Origin: JADJOY01 sp046331705 [NCBI: bacterium]
GTDB lineage: Bacteria > JADJOY01
NCBI GenBank assembly: GCA_046331705.1
Contig: JAXLQJ010000044.1
Location: 1-64,000 of the forward strand
Length of the DNA: 64,000 nt
Reading direction: 5' to 3'
The notes under the pieces are model-generated. The model worked only from the letters and a program-made list of their open reading frames with translations. It searched no databases and had not been told where the DNA came from. The translations under genes were made by a program, and so were the position numbers. Numbering within the stretch: the first letter of the stretch is position 1; each line of letters opens with the position of its first letter. Shown here piece after piece: positions 26,360-36,400 of this stretch.

Positions 26360-27271
26360 ATGTCCGAACCCGTCATTCGAATCGAGGCGCTGACCAAGCG
26401 TTACCGCGAGCTGGTGGCGCTCGACCGCGTCTCGCTCGAGGTGGAGCACGGCGAGATCTTCGCCTTGCTCGGGCCGAACGGAGCCGGCAAGACCACGCTC
26501 ATCAGCATCGTCTCGGGGCTCACGCGGGCGACCTCCGGAACCGCCCGCGTCTTCGGTCACGACGTGGTGCGCGAGTTCCGTACGACACGCCGGCTCCTGG
26601 GGCTCGTGCCCCAGGAGGTGAACTTCGATCCCTTCTTCAGCCCCCTCCAGGCGCTGCGCTTCCAGCGTGGCTTCTTCGGCCTTTCCGACGCGCCAGAGCT
26701 CTACCGCGAGATCCTCGAGAACCTGGACCTGTGGGAGAAGCGCGACGCCTACACGCGTACGCTCTCCGGCGGGATGAAGCGGCGACTGCTGATCGCCAAG
26801 GCGCTCGTGCACCAGCCGCGCGTGCTCTTCCTCGACGAGCCCACCGCGGGGGTCGACGTGGCGCTGCGGCAGGACTTGTGGAAGTACGTGCGCCGGCTAC
26901 GCGCCGAGGGCGTCACGATCGTGCTCACGACGCATTACCTCGAGGAGGCGGAGGAGCTCGCCGATCGCGTCGGCATCCTCGACAAAGGGCAGCTCAAGCT
27001 CGTCGACACCAAGCTCGCGCTGATGGCGTCGCACGGCGGCGAGCGCGTGAACATCCGCGTCGCGGGCGATCCCAGCCGTTTACCGGCGGGCCTGCGGAGC
27101 GAGCTGCGCGAGGGCGAGCTCGCGGTGCGCGGCGTCGAGAACGTCGCCGACGCGATCGAGTCGCTGGTGCGAGCGGGCCTGCGCGTCGAGAACGTGGAGC
27201 GCCAACCCGTGCGGCTCGAGGACGTGTTCCTCGAGGTGATCGGGCGCGCCGGGCGGCAGGCGCCACCGTGA
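26360..27271 (+). CDS. ABC transporter ATP-binding protein (ABC-2 exporter)
   Basis: 303 residues from ATG 26360. Walker A is GPNGAGKTT at 38-46, the Q-loop Q85, signature LSGGM at 135-139, Walker B VLFLDEPTAGVD at 155-166, and the H-loop in TTHYLEEAEEL. The C-terminal about 80 residues form the small regulatory domain common in drug, polysaccharide and Nod-type ABC-2 exporters. The permease gene follows, overlapping or separated by 20 bp depending on its start. The substrate cannot be predicted. Confidence 0.95.
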   Translation: MSEPVIRIEALTKRYRELVALDRVSLEVEHGEIFALLGPNGAGKTTLISIVSGLTRATSGTARVFGHDVVREFRTTRRLLGLVPQEVNFDPFFSPLQALRFQRGFFGLSDAPELYREILENLDLWEKRDAYTRTLSGGMKRRLLIAKALVHQPRVLFLDEPTAGVDVALRQDLWKYVRRLRAEGVTIVLTTHYLEEAEELADRVGILDKGQLKLVDTKLALMASHGGERVNIRVAGDPSRLPAGLRSELREGELAVRGVENVADAIESLVRAGLRVENVERQPVRLEDVFLEVIGRAGRQAPP

Positions 27272-27291
27272 GCGCTGCGGGCGGAGCGGCC

Positions 27292-28119
27292 ATGTCCACC
27301 GAGGCCGACCGGGGCGCCGGCGTCGATTCCGGCGCTGCCGCACTCAGGCCGATGCGCGTCAACTGGATCGGGTTCTGGACGCTCTTTCGGAAGGAGGTGG
27401 CGCGCTTCCTGGCCGTTCCCGGGCAGACCGTCGCGTCACCGGTCATCACCACGAGCCTCTACTTCCTGGTCTTCGGCTACTCGCTCGGCTCGCGGCTGAA
27501 GCAGATGGGCGGCATGCCCTACATCCAGTACATCGTGCCGGGGCTCGTGATGTTGAGCGTGATCTCGAGCTCGTTCCTCAACACCTCGAGCAGCCTGTTC
27601 GGCGCAAAGGTGATGGGGACGATCGTCGACATCCTGGTCACGCCGCTCGCGCCCGCGGAGATCGTCGCGGCGATGCTCCTCGGCGCGGTGGTTCGCGCCA
27701 CGCTCGTCGGCTTCCTGGTCTGGATGGTCGCGGCCGTGTTCGTGGGACCGTTGCTCGCGCACCCGCTCTACATCCTCGCATTCGTCGTGCTGGTGAGCGT
27801 GATGATGGGAGCGTTCGGGCTGATCGTGGCCACCTGGTCCGACAAATTCGAGCAGCTCAGCATCGTTCCCACCTTCGTTCTCACCCCGCTCACCTACCTG
27901 GGCGGCGTCTTCTACACCCTCGACGCCCTCCCCGACTTCTGGAGACGGGCCAGCCTCTTCAACCCGGTCGTCTACATGGTGAACGGGCTGCGCTACGGAA
28001 TGCTCGGCATCACCGACGTCCCCATCCAGCGTGCCACCCTCCTCGCCGCGCTCGCCGCCTGCGTCTTCACCCTCGCGGCCTGGGGCGTGATCCGCAGCGG
28101 CTGGAAGCTGCGCGGCTGA
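27292..28119 (+). CDS. ABC-2 type transporter permease
   Basis: 275 residues from ATG 27292, preceded by GGAG at 5 nt; an in-frame GTG at 27268 overlaps the ATPase stop in GTGA and is the alternative start. Six membrane helices are visible. The ABC-2 signature region includes PGQTVASPVITTSLYFLVFGYSLG in pieces, PGLVMLSVISSSF, TPLAPAEIVAAMLLGAV and the C-terminal TYLGGVFYTLDALPDFWR with FNPVVYMVNGLRYG. It pairs with the preceding ATPase to make a complete homodimeric-type exporter. Confidence 0.93.
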   Translation: MSTEADRGAGVDSGAAALRPMRVNWIGFWTLFRKEVARFLAVPGQTVASPVITTSLYFLVFGYSLGSRLKQMGGMPYIQYIVPGLVMLSVISSSFLNTSSSLFGAKVMGTIVDILVTPLAPAEIVAAMLLGAVVRATLVGFLVWMVAAVFVGPLLAHPLYILAFVVLVSVMMGAFGLIVATWSDKFEQLSIVPTFVLTPLTYLGGVFYTLDALPDFWRRASLFNPVVYMVNGLRYGMLGITDVPIQRATLLAALAACVFTLAAWGVIRSGWKLRG

Positions 28120-28173
28120 GCGGGCGCGAGCCACGCATGCTCAGCCGCGCATGCCGCGCTTCTTCGGATCCGA

Positions 28174-30123
28174 CTACGGCAGCTCGAAAAGATAGGCCGA
28201 GCTCGTGCGGTTGCCTCCGACGATCGCCGTTCCGGTCGACACGACTACGTCGCCGTCCGTCGCGAGGCTCATGCCCAAGAACCCGCCGAGCGAGAGATCA
28301 CTGCCGAAGAGTTTGGTCGTGAGCGTCCACGCTCCGCCCTGACTCTCGTAGACGTAGATGCGGCTGCGACCGCCGAACACGGGAGCGCCAACCAGCACGC
28401 GACCGTTGGCAAATGCGACCGCAAACCCGAAGTCCCAACTCGCGCCCAGCTCCGTCGGTACCAACCGCGCTGTTTCGGTCCAGACGCCGGCGATGCGCTC
28501 GAAGACGTAGGCGGCGCCACTCTCCGTCTCGGCGGAATCCGACGTGCCACGCGCGCCCACGACGACCCGGTCATCGGCGATCGCGACCGCGCTGCCGAAC
28601 TTGGCGTACGCGTTCGACGACGATGCGAGCAGCTTGGTCTCGACCCAGCTCGCGCCATTCCATTGATAGACGTAGGCGGCGCCGCTGAAGTCGCCCGCGG
28701 TGTCGTCGCCCATCGCACCGACCACGAGTGTGTCACCGTCGATGGCGACACTCGAGCCGAAGAACTGTTGCAGCGCAGCGTCGCTCGGCCGCAGGGTGGC
28801 CGTGAGCGTCCAGACGCCTCCCGGCTTCTCGTACACATAAACGGCGCCGGCGTCCCGCGCCAGCGTCGATTCGCCTCGTGCACCGATGACGACCCGCCCA
28901 CCACCCACCGCGACCGCCGCCCCGAAGTTGTCGTCGTACTGTTGCGGCGAGGGATTGGGGATGTGCGCGACGAGCTGAAACAGGCCCGCGACGCGCTCGA
29001 ACACGTACGCCGCACCTGCCGTGAGACCGCCGGCGAGGTCCTGGGGCGCACCGACGGCCAAGACGTCACCATCGAGCGCCACTGAGGCGCCCATCCAGGC
29101 GATGGTCGCGGGAGTGTCGGAGAAGAGCTTCTGGGTCTGGACGAAGCCGCTGCCAGAATCGACGAACACGTACGCCGCCCCTGCGTCTTGGGCGAACGTG
29201 TCGTCATCGACGCCGCCCGCGACCAGCGTGTTCCCGTCGAGCGCCACCGTGTTGCCGAGGCCGTACGGAGGCTGCACCGTCAGGCCGTCGGGCTCGCCGT
29301 CGGCTGCCACACGCGCAGTCTCGCTCTGCCCGAGGATCGCCGCAGGACACAGCACCACTTTGGAAATCTTGGGCGTGTCGTTCCAGACCTGCAAGAAAGT
29401 CGTGCTAGCGCTCGAGCTTCCCGTCCAGCTCGTCACGCTGACATCGATGGTGCCCGCGCCACCACCGCTCACGAGCGCGGTGAGGGTGGCACCGCCATCG
29501 GTCCACGTCGATCCCGTCGCACCCGAGCTAGCGCGAATCGGTTCGTGGTTGTCGCCCGCGTCTCCGAAACGCGTCGTGCCCGGAATCAGGTCGAGGTCGT
29601 AGGCCTTGTACGGGAACGAGCCGACGAAGTCGTAAGTGACGGTGGTGTCGTCTCCTGCGGTCGCGGTCACCGTGCACGAGGGCTCGCCGAGCACGATCGC
29701 GCAGCTCCCCGGCCCCTTCCAGCACTTGTAGGGATCGTAGACGTTCGTATCGACGATGTACTGGAGAGTCGCGCTGTCCGAGGGCCCTGAGCCGATCTGC
29801 CAGGTGACCGAAGTCGCGTTCCCCCCCGCGGTTCCAGAGAGAGTCACGACCTCACTGGAATTGGCGACGTTGCGCGCGGTGGCGTTGAACGTCTGGTCCG
29901 GACCCCAGGTACCGGAATCGATCACGTAGCGCGCCGAGGGCAGCGGCTGCCCGCTCGCGTAGAGCGTGAATTCTCCCTCGACCTGGCCGAGCGCGGTGTT
30001 CTCGTCGAACACCAAGCCGACATCATCGCTGGTTCGTTCCGCCAAGAAATGCCCGGCGGGGCCGCGATAGCAGCCGGCCGCCACGAACAGCGTCAGCATG
30101 AACGCAACTCGCCAAGCGTTCAT
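28174..30123 (-). CDS. FG-GAP repeat surface lipoprotein
   Basis: 649 residues from ATG 30121-30123, with GGGAGG about 8 nt upstream. Residues 6-17 are hydrophobic and run into AAGC, a lipobox. The N-terminal about 280 residues are beta-rich with several cysteines (YDPYKCW, GSCAIV, PSCTV). From about residue 300 there are seven or eight beta-propeller blades, each with a GxxVALDGDxLxVGAxxD-type core and an AAYVFE strand (for example GASVALDGDVLAVGAPQD, GSSVAIDGDTLVVGAMGDD). This is the FG-GAP/integrin-type propeller found on secreted or surface proteins, likely for adhesion or calcium binding. It stands alone on its strand. Confidence 0.88.
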   Translation of the reverse strand: MNAWRVAFMLTLFVAAGCYRGPAGHFLAERTSDDVGLVFDENTALGQVEGEFTLYASGQPLPSARYVIDSGTWGPDQTFNATARNVANSSEVVTLSGTAGGNATSVTWQIGSGPSDSATLQYIVDTNVYDPYKCWKGPGSCAIVLGEPSCTVTATAGDDTTVTYDFVGSFPYKAYDLDLIPGTTRFGDAGDNHEPIRASSGATGSTWTDGGATLTALVSGGGAGTIDVSVTSWTGSSSASTTFLQVWNDTPKISKVVLCPAAILGQSETARVAADGEPDGLTVQPPYGLGNTVALDGNTLVAGGVDDDTFAQDAGAAYVFVDSGSGFVQTQKLFSDTPATIAWMGASVALDGDVLAVGAPQDLAGGLTAGAAYVFERVAGLFQLVAHIPNPSPQQYDDNFGAAVAVGGGRVVIGARGESTLARDAGAVYVYEKPGGVWTLTATLRPSDAALQQFFGSSVAIDGDTLVVGAMGDDTAGDFSGAAYVYQWNGASWVETKLLASSSNAYAKFGSAVAIADDRVVVGARGTSDSAETESGAAYVFERIAGVWTETARLVPTELGASWDFGFAVAFANGRVLVGAPVFGGRSRIYVYESQGGAWTLTTKLFGSDLSLGGFLGMSLATDGDVVVSTGTAIVGGNRTSSAYLFELP

Positions 30124-30490
30124 GCCATCGCCCTCCCACCAACGGTTCCGTCCTGCGAGACGATGAGTTGCCGTTCCCATGAGTTCCGCCCCCGCCTTCG
30201 TGGTCTCGTTTCCGTACATCGCCTCACGCAGCATCCGCGCGAAGGCGCCGCACGCTAGCTGAACGAGAGCAGGATCGGTGCCGGCTCGAATCGGCGCACG
30301 GCCAGGCTTCGCCGCTGAAATCAATGAGGTTTCCCACGGAGTGGCACGACCAGAGTGGTGACGAAACTCGCCAGTTCCGCAACCAAAGTTGCGCGGCACT
30401 CGCCGAGCGCGCGGCCCGGTGCCTCTTCGTCGGGGCGCCGCCGGTGCCCGACTGTCGATTCCGCAGGCCGCGCGCGGTCGACCATCCTGC

Positions 30491-30536
30491 CGCGAACGGT
30501 GCCCCGCGAACGGTGCCCCCCGCGGACGGTGCCACC
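30491..30536 (+). repeat. three tandem copies of CGCGAACGGTGCC-type unit
   Basis: CGCGAACGGTGCCC at 30491-30504, CGCGAACGGTGCCCC at 30505-30519 and CGCGGACGGTGCCACC at 30521-30536 are successive imperfect copies. The last contains GGTGCCACC, the core shared with the repeats at 18523, 23195 and 31884. They lie about 220 bp before the RAYT start and may be REP-like substrates of it. Confidence 0.5.
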
Positions 30537-30636
30537 CTACTTGAAGCGCTCTCGACCGCGCTCGGAGGTGGCAGGAAATGCGTAGCCGACCGATCGGCGC
30601 CGCGCTGCTCGCCCACCCCACTTCGGCGCATCCACC

Positions 30637-30656
30637 GTGCGCCCCTGGGGGCGCAC
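30637..30656. repeat. perfect 9-bp hairpin
   Basis: GTGCGCCCC at 30637-30645 pairs with GGGGCGCAC at 30648-30656 across 2 nt. It lies about 100 bp upstream of the RAYT gene. No T-tract follows, so it is more likely a REP-like palindrome than a terminator. Confidence 0.45.
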
Positions 30657-30758
30657 ACGCTGCGCCCCGTTGAACGCAGCGCGACCAGCTTCAAGGCCAC
30701 AAACCAAAGGATCCCGTGACCCGAGGCATGGCACGGCACATGCCACAGCGCTTGCGCC

Positions 30759-31685
30759 ATGCCCCGACCCGTCCGCTGGCTACGACCCCACACGCGCTGG
30801 TTCGTCACATCCCGTGCGCTCGAGGCGCGCTTCCTATTGGTTCCGAGCGACGCCCTCAACCAGCGCGTGGGCTTCTGGCTCGGCCGCGCCTTGAAGCGCT
30901 TCCCCGGAATTCGAGCGCACGCGCTCTACGTGGCCTCGAACCACGTCCACGCCTGCGTCACCGATCGCGACGGATCGCTCAGCGCCTTCTTCGGCTACTT
31001 CCTCGGCCAGCTCGCCAAGGACGTCAATGCGCTCCGTGAGCGAGGAGGGCCCGTATTCCATCGGCGATTCTCGGCAGAGCCGATCCTCGACGACGAAGCG
31101 GTCGCCGAGCGCATCGCGTACCTGGTCTGCAACCCGATCGAGGATCGCTTACTCGAAGACTGGCGCGAATGGCCCGGCGTCATGCTCTGGACGCAATCCA
31201 GCCAGCCGGAGACGTTCCGGTTCCGGCGGCTGGATACCACCGGCTACGCGATCGCCAAGCGAAGCGCCGAACGCAACGGCAAGAAGGTCAAGCAGGGCGA
31301 GTTCTTCGAGGAAGAGACGGTCACGATCTCCCCCTTCGACGCTTGCGAGAACGGTGTCCTCGATCCGAAGGTGATCGTTCGCGCGGTGAAGCATCGGGCA
31401 CAAGCGCTGCGGGAGCAGCACCGCGGCAAGGTCTATCTCGGCGTGCGGAAAATCCTTCGCCAGCAAGCGAACGACGCTCCGAAGAGCTCCGACCAGTCGC
31501 CGCGACCGCTCTGCCACACGACGCGACTCGAGCTCTGGCAGGAGTTCAAGGAGTTGTGGAAGAACCTCGTCTCGACCTACCGCGAGATCTCCGCGCGTTT
31601 CCGTCAGGGTGAGCTCAGGATCCGATTCCCTGCGTTCACCTTTCCACCCTGGCGGCCGCTGATCGTTCCCTTGCCGCGCTGCTGA
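30759..31685 (+). CDS. RAYT-type Y1 transposase (REP-associated tyrosine transposase)
   Basis: A 308-residue HUH-superfamily protein. SNHVHACV gives the HUH motif (H62, H64). The following helix AFFGYFLGQLAKDVN supplies the likely nucleophilic tyrosine (Y80). VFHRRFSAEPILDDEAVAERIAYLVCNPIEDRLL matches, in its parts, the IS200/RAYT family. The protein is longer than minimal RAYTs because of a C-terminal extension of about 130 residues without recognised motifs. GGTGCC-type repeats flank it on both sides (30491-30536 and 31884-31930). No terminal IS ends were found, which fits a domesticated single-copy RAYT rather than an active IS200. Confidence 0.85.
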   Translation: MPRPVRWLRPHTRWFVTSRALEARFLLVPSDALNQRVGFWLGRALKRFPGIRAHALYVASNHVHACVTDRDGSLSAFFGYFLGQLAKDVNALRERGGPVFHRRFSAEPILDDEAVAERIAYLVCNPIEDRLLEDWREWPGVMLWTQSSQPETFRFRRLDTTGYAIAKRSAERNGKKVKQGEFFEEETVTISPFDACENGVLDPKVIVRAVKHRAQALREQHRGKVYLGVRKILRQQANDAPKSSDQSPRPLCHTTRLELWQEFKELWKNLVSTYREISARFRQGELRIRFPAFTFPPWRPLIVPLPRC

Positions 31686-31995
31686 CGACGAGGTCGATAC
31701 CGGCACCGTCGAGCACGTCCGCGAGGCCGTGAACGGACAAGGCGCGTCCCGATTGCGTGCCCGCGCGCATGCCGCCTTGCCTCTTCTCTTGGCGATTCGC
31801 CGCGCATCCGCGCGAGCGCCTTCACGCACGAGGTCTGCGCCTCAATCGCGATCGTCGGTCGCCGGCACCCCCACCCTGTGATCAAGAAGGTGGGTGGCAC
31901 CTCGCCCGGGGGGCACCTCGCCCGGGGGCGCGCGAAACAGGCGAGCCTCGATCCGTAGCTGCGGCCCGGATCGCTCTTCCGTCACGGGACGCTCG
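31686..31995. other. 310-bp gap after the RAYT gene with GGTGGCACC repeats
   Basis: No gene is recognised. AAGAAGGTGGGTGGCACCTC at 31884-31903 is the inverted 20-bp copy of the sequence at 23195-23214. It runs into two tandem copies of GGCACCTCGCCCGGGG between 31896 and 31930. These could be REP-like elements tied to the adjacent transposase. The rest shows nothing structured. Confidence 0.5.
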
Positions 31996-32445
31996 TCACG
32001 CGACGAGATCGGCTCCGGGACCGGGGAAGCGGGACTTGAGCAGCTCGGCCAGGAATCGACACGCGTCGCTGGATGTGAAGATGCCGGCAAGGCGACCATC
32101 CTTGACGACGATGGCCGAGCCGATGTGGCGGGTGGCCATCGTGAGCACCACGTCGTCGAGCCGGGCGGTGGTCTCGACGACGTACGGATCGGGCCGGCAC
32201 AGGTAGCCCACCTTGATGGGCTCACCGCTGGCGTCGGCGCGTACGTTGTCGCCGAAGGCGATCAGATCGCGCTCGGACACCACTCCCACCAGCGCGTGCT
32301 GATCGCGCACCGGCACGTGGCGGATCTTGTGTTGGTGCATGAGATCCCAGGCCCGCTCGATGGGATCGTGAACGTTCACCGAGTACGGGAACGGCGTCAT
32401 GACTGCCGCCATCGACGGCATGCGATCGATCCGGTGCCAATCCAT
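31996..32445 (-). CDS. tandem CBS-domain protein
   Basis: 149 residues from ATG 32443-32445, with GAGGTG upstream; a longer frame to 32508 is less likely. Two CBS domains are seen, about 8-65 (VMTPFPYSVNVHDPIERA, HKIRHVPVRD, LVGVVSERDLI) and about 80-140 (VVETTARLDDVVLTMA, IGSAIVVKDGRLAGIFTSSD). Stand-alone CBS pairs bind adenine nucleotides and regulate partner proteins. The gene starts 4 bp after the stop of the LLM oxidoreductase gene, so they form an operon. No partner enzyme can be named. Confidence 0.9.
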   Translation of the reverse strand: MDWHRIDRMPSMAAVMTPFPYSVNVHDPIERAWDLMHQHKIRHVPVRDQHALVGVVSERDLIAFGDNVRADASGEPIKVGYLCRPDPYVVETTARLDDVVLTMATRHIGSAIVVKDGRLAGIFTSSDACRFLAELLKSRFPGPGADLVA

Positions 32446-32449
32446 GCGA

Positions 32450-33379
32450 TCACCTCGTTTCAGGTGCTGCGTGAGCCACCGGGAGAATCTCGCCACCCAG
32501 CCGCGCAACCTCGGCGACGAGCTCGTCTCGCGACGGTGCCGTGAGGCGAACCGTAGCCCAGGTCACCCCCAATGCGGCCAGTGCGCGGACCGAATCGCGA
32601 ACGGCGTTCACGTCGAACGCGCCTGCGGCGCGCGAGCCCAAGGCGTAGCAGACATCGAGCGGCTCGGTTCGCCCGATCCGATCCGCGTGCTCACGGGCGT
32701 ACGCGATCCGCTCCGCCAGCTCCGCGTGGCTCTCGATGGCGGCGGTGCGCGTGTGCGCGGCCGACGCCGAGGGATTGGGAAAGGGCGACCAGCCATCGCC
32801 GCGCTCGACCGCCCGCCGGATCGCTTGCTGGCTGTTTCCCCCGACCCAGATCGGCGGGTGTGGCCGCTGCAGCGGGCGCGGCGCGAGCACGTTGCCGACG
32901 GCACGGAAATACCGCCCTTCGAGGTAAATCTCCTCGCCGGACCACGCGCGGCGAATGGCGTCGATGGATTCGTCGGTGATGGCGGCGCGGTTCTCGAAGT
33001 CGGCGCCCAGGGCCGCGAACTCGCTGCGCAGATAGCCGGCAGCCACACCCAGGATCATCCGGCCGCCGGAGAGCACGTCGAGGCTCGCCGCGGCGCGCGC
33101 CACCAGAAACGGGTTGCGGTACGGCAGCACGAGGATGTGGGTGTGCAGGCGCAGTCGGGTGGTGGCGGCGGCGGCGAACGACAGCGCCACGAACGGATCG
33201 AGGGCGTGGTGACCGCCCTCACGCACCCAGCGGGCGAGCGGAAACGGATGGTCCGTGACGTAGCAGGCGTCGAACCCGACGCGCTCGGCAGCGGAGGCCA
33301 CCTCGGCGATCGCCGCCGCGCTCAGGAACTCGTCGCCGTGCTCGACGTCGAAGAGGGGGAGTCCCAGCGAGATCCGCAT
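32450..33379 (-). CDS. LLM-class (F420-dependent type) oxidoreductase
   Basis: A 309-residue luciferase-like TIM barrel: AIAEVASAAERVGFDACYVTDHPFPLARW near the start, LHTHILVLPYRNPFLVARAAAS in pieces, SGGRMILGVAAGYLRSEF, HPPIWVGGNSQQAIRRAVERGDGW and a late ALAALGVTW segment. This pattern is that of the F420-dependent LLM subgroup, although FMN-dependent members look alike. Cofactor and substrate are therefore inferred only. ATG 33377-33379. It is co-transcribed with the CBS gene and starts about 60 bp downstream of dnaE2. Confidence 0.88.
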   Translation of the reverse strand: MRISLGLPLFDVEHGDEFLSAAAIAEVASAAERVGFDACYVTDHPFPLARWVREGGHHALDPFVALSFAAAATTRLRLHTHILVLPYRNPFLVARAAASLDVLSGGRMILGVAAGYLRSEFAALGADFENRAAITDESIDAIRRAWSGEEIYLEGRYFRAVGNVLAPRPLQRPHPPIWVGGNSQQAIRRAVERGDGWSPFPNPSASAAHTRTAAIESHAELAERIAYAREHADRIGRTEPLDVCYALGSRAAGAFDVNAVRDSVRALAALGVTWATVRLTAPSRDELVAEVARLGGEILPVAHAAPETR

Positions 33380-33440
33380 GGTGGTTGCGCGTGTTGCGGG
33401 TATTTCCGCGATTGCGCTCTACACCACCGTCCGTGCCCGT

Positions 33441-36400
33441 TCAATGGAAATCGCGGCTCGCGACCCGCGTGGGCGCCCGCAGCGAGCGCGGCGACCAGAG
33501 CTCCTCGGCGACGATGTGCACCACGCGATCTTCCACTTGCAGCGCGCCGGTCACGCCGAGGAACGACGCGGTCCGCACCAAGGTGGCGTGGGCATCGAAG
33601 ATGCGCTTCCAGATCACCAGGTTGGCGAAACCGGTCTCGTCTTCGAGGGTCATGAACGTGACGCCGGAGGCGGTACCGGGATGCTGGCGGCAGATGACGA
33701 TGCCCGCATAGCTCACGCGCTGGCCGCCCGCCATGGCGGCGATCTCGCGTGCCGTGGGTAGGCCACGCGCGCGGAGCGTGGCACGCAACGGCTCCAGCGG
33801 ATGCGACCGCGAGCTGTGGCTGCTGGCACCGTAGTCCCAGGCGACCTGCTCGAGCGGCGTGAGCGGCGCGAAGCTCGCGCGCGCGCCACGACGATTGGGC
33901 GTGGCGAGCGGCAACGACGCGCGACGGGTGCGCACCAGCTCGCGCACCGCCCACAGGTCCTCACGGCGCGATCCACCGAGGCTCTCGAAGGCGCCTGCTT
34001 CGACGAGGGCGGTGAGCAGACGAAGGTCGAGCGCGGTGCGTTGCACGAAGTCCTCGAGCGAGGTGAACGGAGCGTCGCCGCGGACCGCGACGATGCGCTC
34101 GGCGGCATCGGCGCGAAAGCCTTTCACGTAGCGAAAGCCCATCCGCACCGCGAATGCCACCTGCGGGCGGAAGGCTCGCCCCTCCCGCAACCGATCTCCA
34201 CGCTCGGCTTCCATCTCTCCCGGTGCCGGCGGCGCCGCACGAGCGAAGCGAGTGACGTGGGGGTGGGGCCCCGTCGAGACCGCGCTCTCGACGGGGCGGG
34301 GGTCTGGAACCCGCGTGCGCGTTGCGCACGCTCCCCGCGGAAACAACGCACAATCCCAATCGCTGCTGCAGACGTCGATGGGGAGGATCGCGACGCCGTG
34401 GCGTTTGGCGTCGTCGACGATGGTGGCGGGCATGTAGAAGCCCATCGGCTGCGCGTTGAGCAGGCTGCACGTGAACTCGGCCGGATGATGGCAGCGCAGA
34501 TACGACGTGGCGTAAGCGATGAGCGCGAAGCTCGCGGCGTGGCTCTCCGGGAAGCCGTACTCGCCGAAGCCCAGGATCTGCTTGAAGATCCGCTCCGCGA
34601 ACTCGGCGGCGATGCCCTTGGCCTGCATCCGCGTGAGCAACCGCTCGCGATGCCCTTCCATGCGACCGCTGCGCCGCCAGGCCGCCATGTCGCGGCGCAA
34701 CTGATCCGCCTCGCCAGGCGTGTAGTCGGCGGCCACCACCGCGAGCCGCATGACCTGCTCCTGGAAGAGCGGCACGCCGAGCGTCTTCTCGAGCACCGGC
34801 ACCAGACACGGGTGCGGATAGGCCACCGCTTCCTCGCCTTTGCGGCGGCGCAGATACGGATGGACCATGCCGCCGGTGATCGGTCCCGGCCGCACGATGC
34901 TCACCTCCACCACCAGGTCGTAGAAGTTCTTGGGCTCGAGGCGCGGCAACATCGCCATCTGCGCCCGGCTCTCGATCTGGAACACGCCGACGGTGTCGGC
35001 GCGCTGGATCATCGCGTAGGTGTCGGGATCGTCGGCGGGAATGGTGGCGAGCGAAAGCGTGATGCCCCGGTGCCGGTACAGCAGATCGAAGCAGCGGTGC
35101 AGGTGTGTCAGCGCGCCCAAGCCGAGCAGATCGAGCTTGAAGAGCCCGAGCGCCTCGACGTCGTCCTTGTCCCACTGGATGACGGTGCGCGCCGCCATGG
35201 TGGCGTTCTCGATCGGCACCAGATCGTGGACCGGCTCGTGCCCGAGCAGGAACCCGCCCGGATGGATCGAGAGGTGGCGTGGGAAATCGAGCACCTCCCC
35301 CACCAGCTCGACGAGCCGGACGTGAAGCGGCGCCGTGGGATCGAAGCCGGCACGCTCGAGCGCGCGCACGTCGATCGTGTCCCAGTGCGAGCAGACCTTG
35401 GCCAGACGATCGAGCGCCGTCTCCGGCAAACCGAGCGCCTTGCCCACGTCGCGCACCGCCGAGCGCGCGCGGTAGCGGATGACGTTCGCCACCATGGCGG
35501 CATGGCTGCGGCCGTATTTCTCGTAGACGTGCTGGATCACCTCCTCGCGGCGCTCGTGCTCGATGTCGAGATCGATGTCGGGCGGCTCGGCCCGCTCCAC
35601 CGACAGGAAGCGCTCGAAGAGCAACCCCATCTGCACGGGATCGACGGCGGTGATGCCGAGGCAATAGCAGACCGCCGAGTTGGCGGCCGAGCCGCGCCCC
35701 TGGCAGAGGATGCCGCGCGCCCTGCAGAACTCGACGATCTCCCACATCGTGAGGAAGTAGCCGCCGTAATCGAGGAGCTCGATGACCCGAAGCTCCTGTT
35801 CGAGCTGGGCGCGCATGGGCGCGCTCACGGCGCCGCCCTCGCGCCGTGCCGCACCCTCGAACACGAGCCGGCGCAGCCACTCGCCGGTGGTGGTGCCGTC
35901 GGGCAACCGCTCCGACGGATAGCGATAGCGGATCTCGGCGAGCGAGAACGTGCAGCGCGCCGTGACCTCGTCGATGCGCGCCAGCGCCGCGGGATCGTCG
36001 GCGAAGAGTTGCTCGAAGACCGTGGGCGTCACGAGGCCGTGCTCGGCGTTGGGCTTGAGGCGATTGCCCGCGGTGGTGAGCGTCACGTGGTGACGGATGC
36101 ACGTGAGCACGTCCTGCAGCGGGCGGCGCGCGGGCGTGTGGTAGAGCACCTCGATGGCGGCGACCCGCAGCAAGCCGTAGCGCTCCGCACGCGCACGCAG
36201 CCGCGCCTCCTCGCGCACTTCCGAGGCGCGGCGATGGCGCGCGACCATCGCGTAGAGCGCGTCGCCGAACGCCTCCCCGAGCGGCCCCGCCACGGAGTCG
36301 AGCGCCGCGGGATCGTCCTCGCCCGCGGCACCCGTGAGCAGGCTGCGATCGCCGCCCCACAGCGCCAGCAACCCGCCGGCGTGGGCGCAGATCTCCTCCC

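Larger units (their letters stand above)
30124..30758. other. 635-bp intergenic stretch upstream of the RAYT gene
   Basis: No frame here encodes a recognisable protein. It holds the three tandem GGTGCC units at 30491-30536 and a strong hairpin at 30637-30656, both annotated separately. The part next to the FG-GAP gene (30124-30300) is the presumed promoter region for that gene. Confidence 0.5.
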
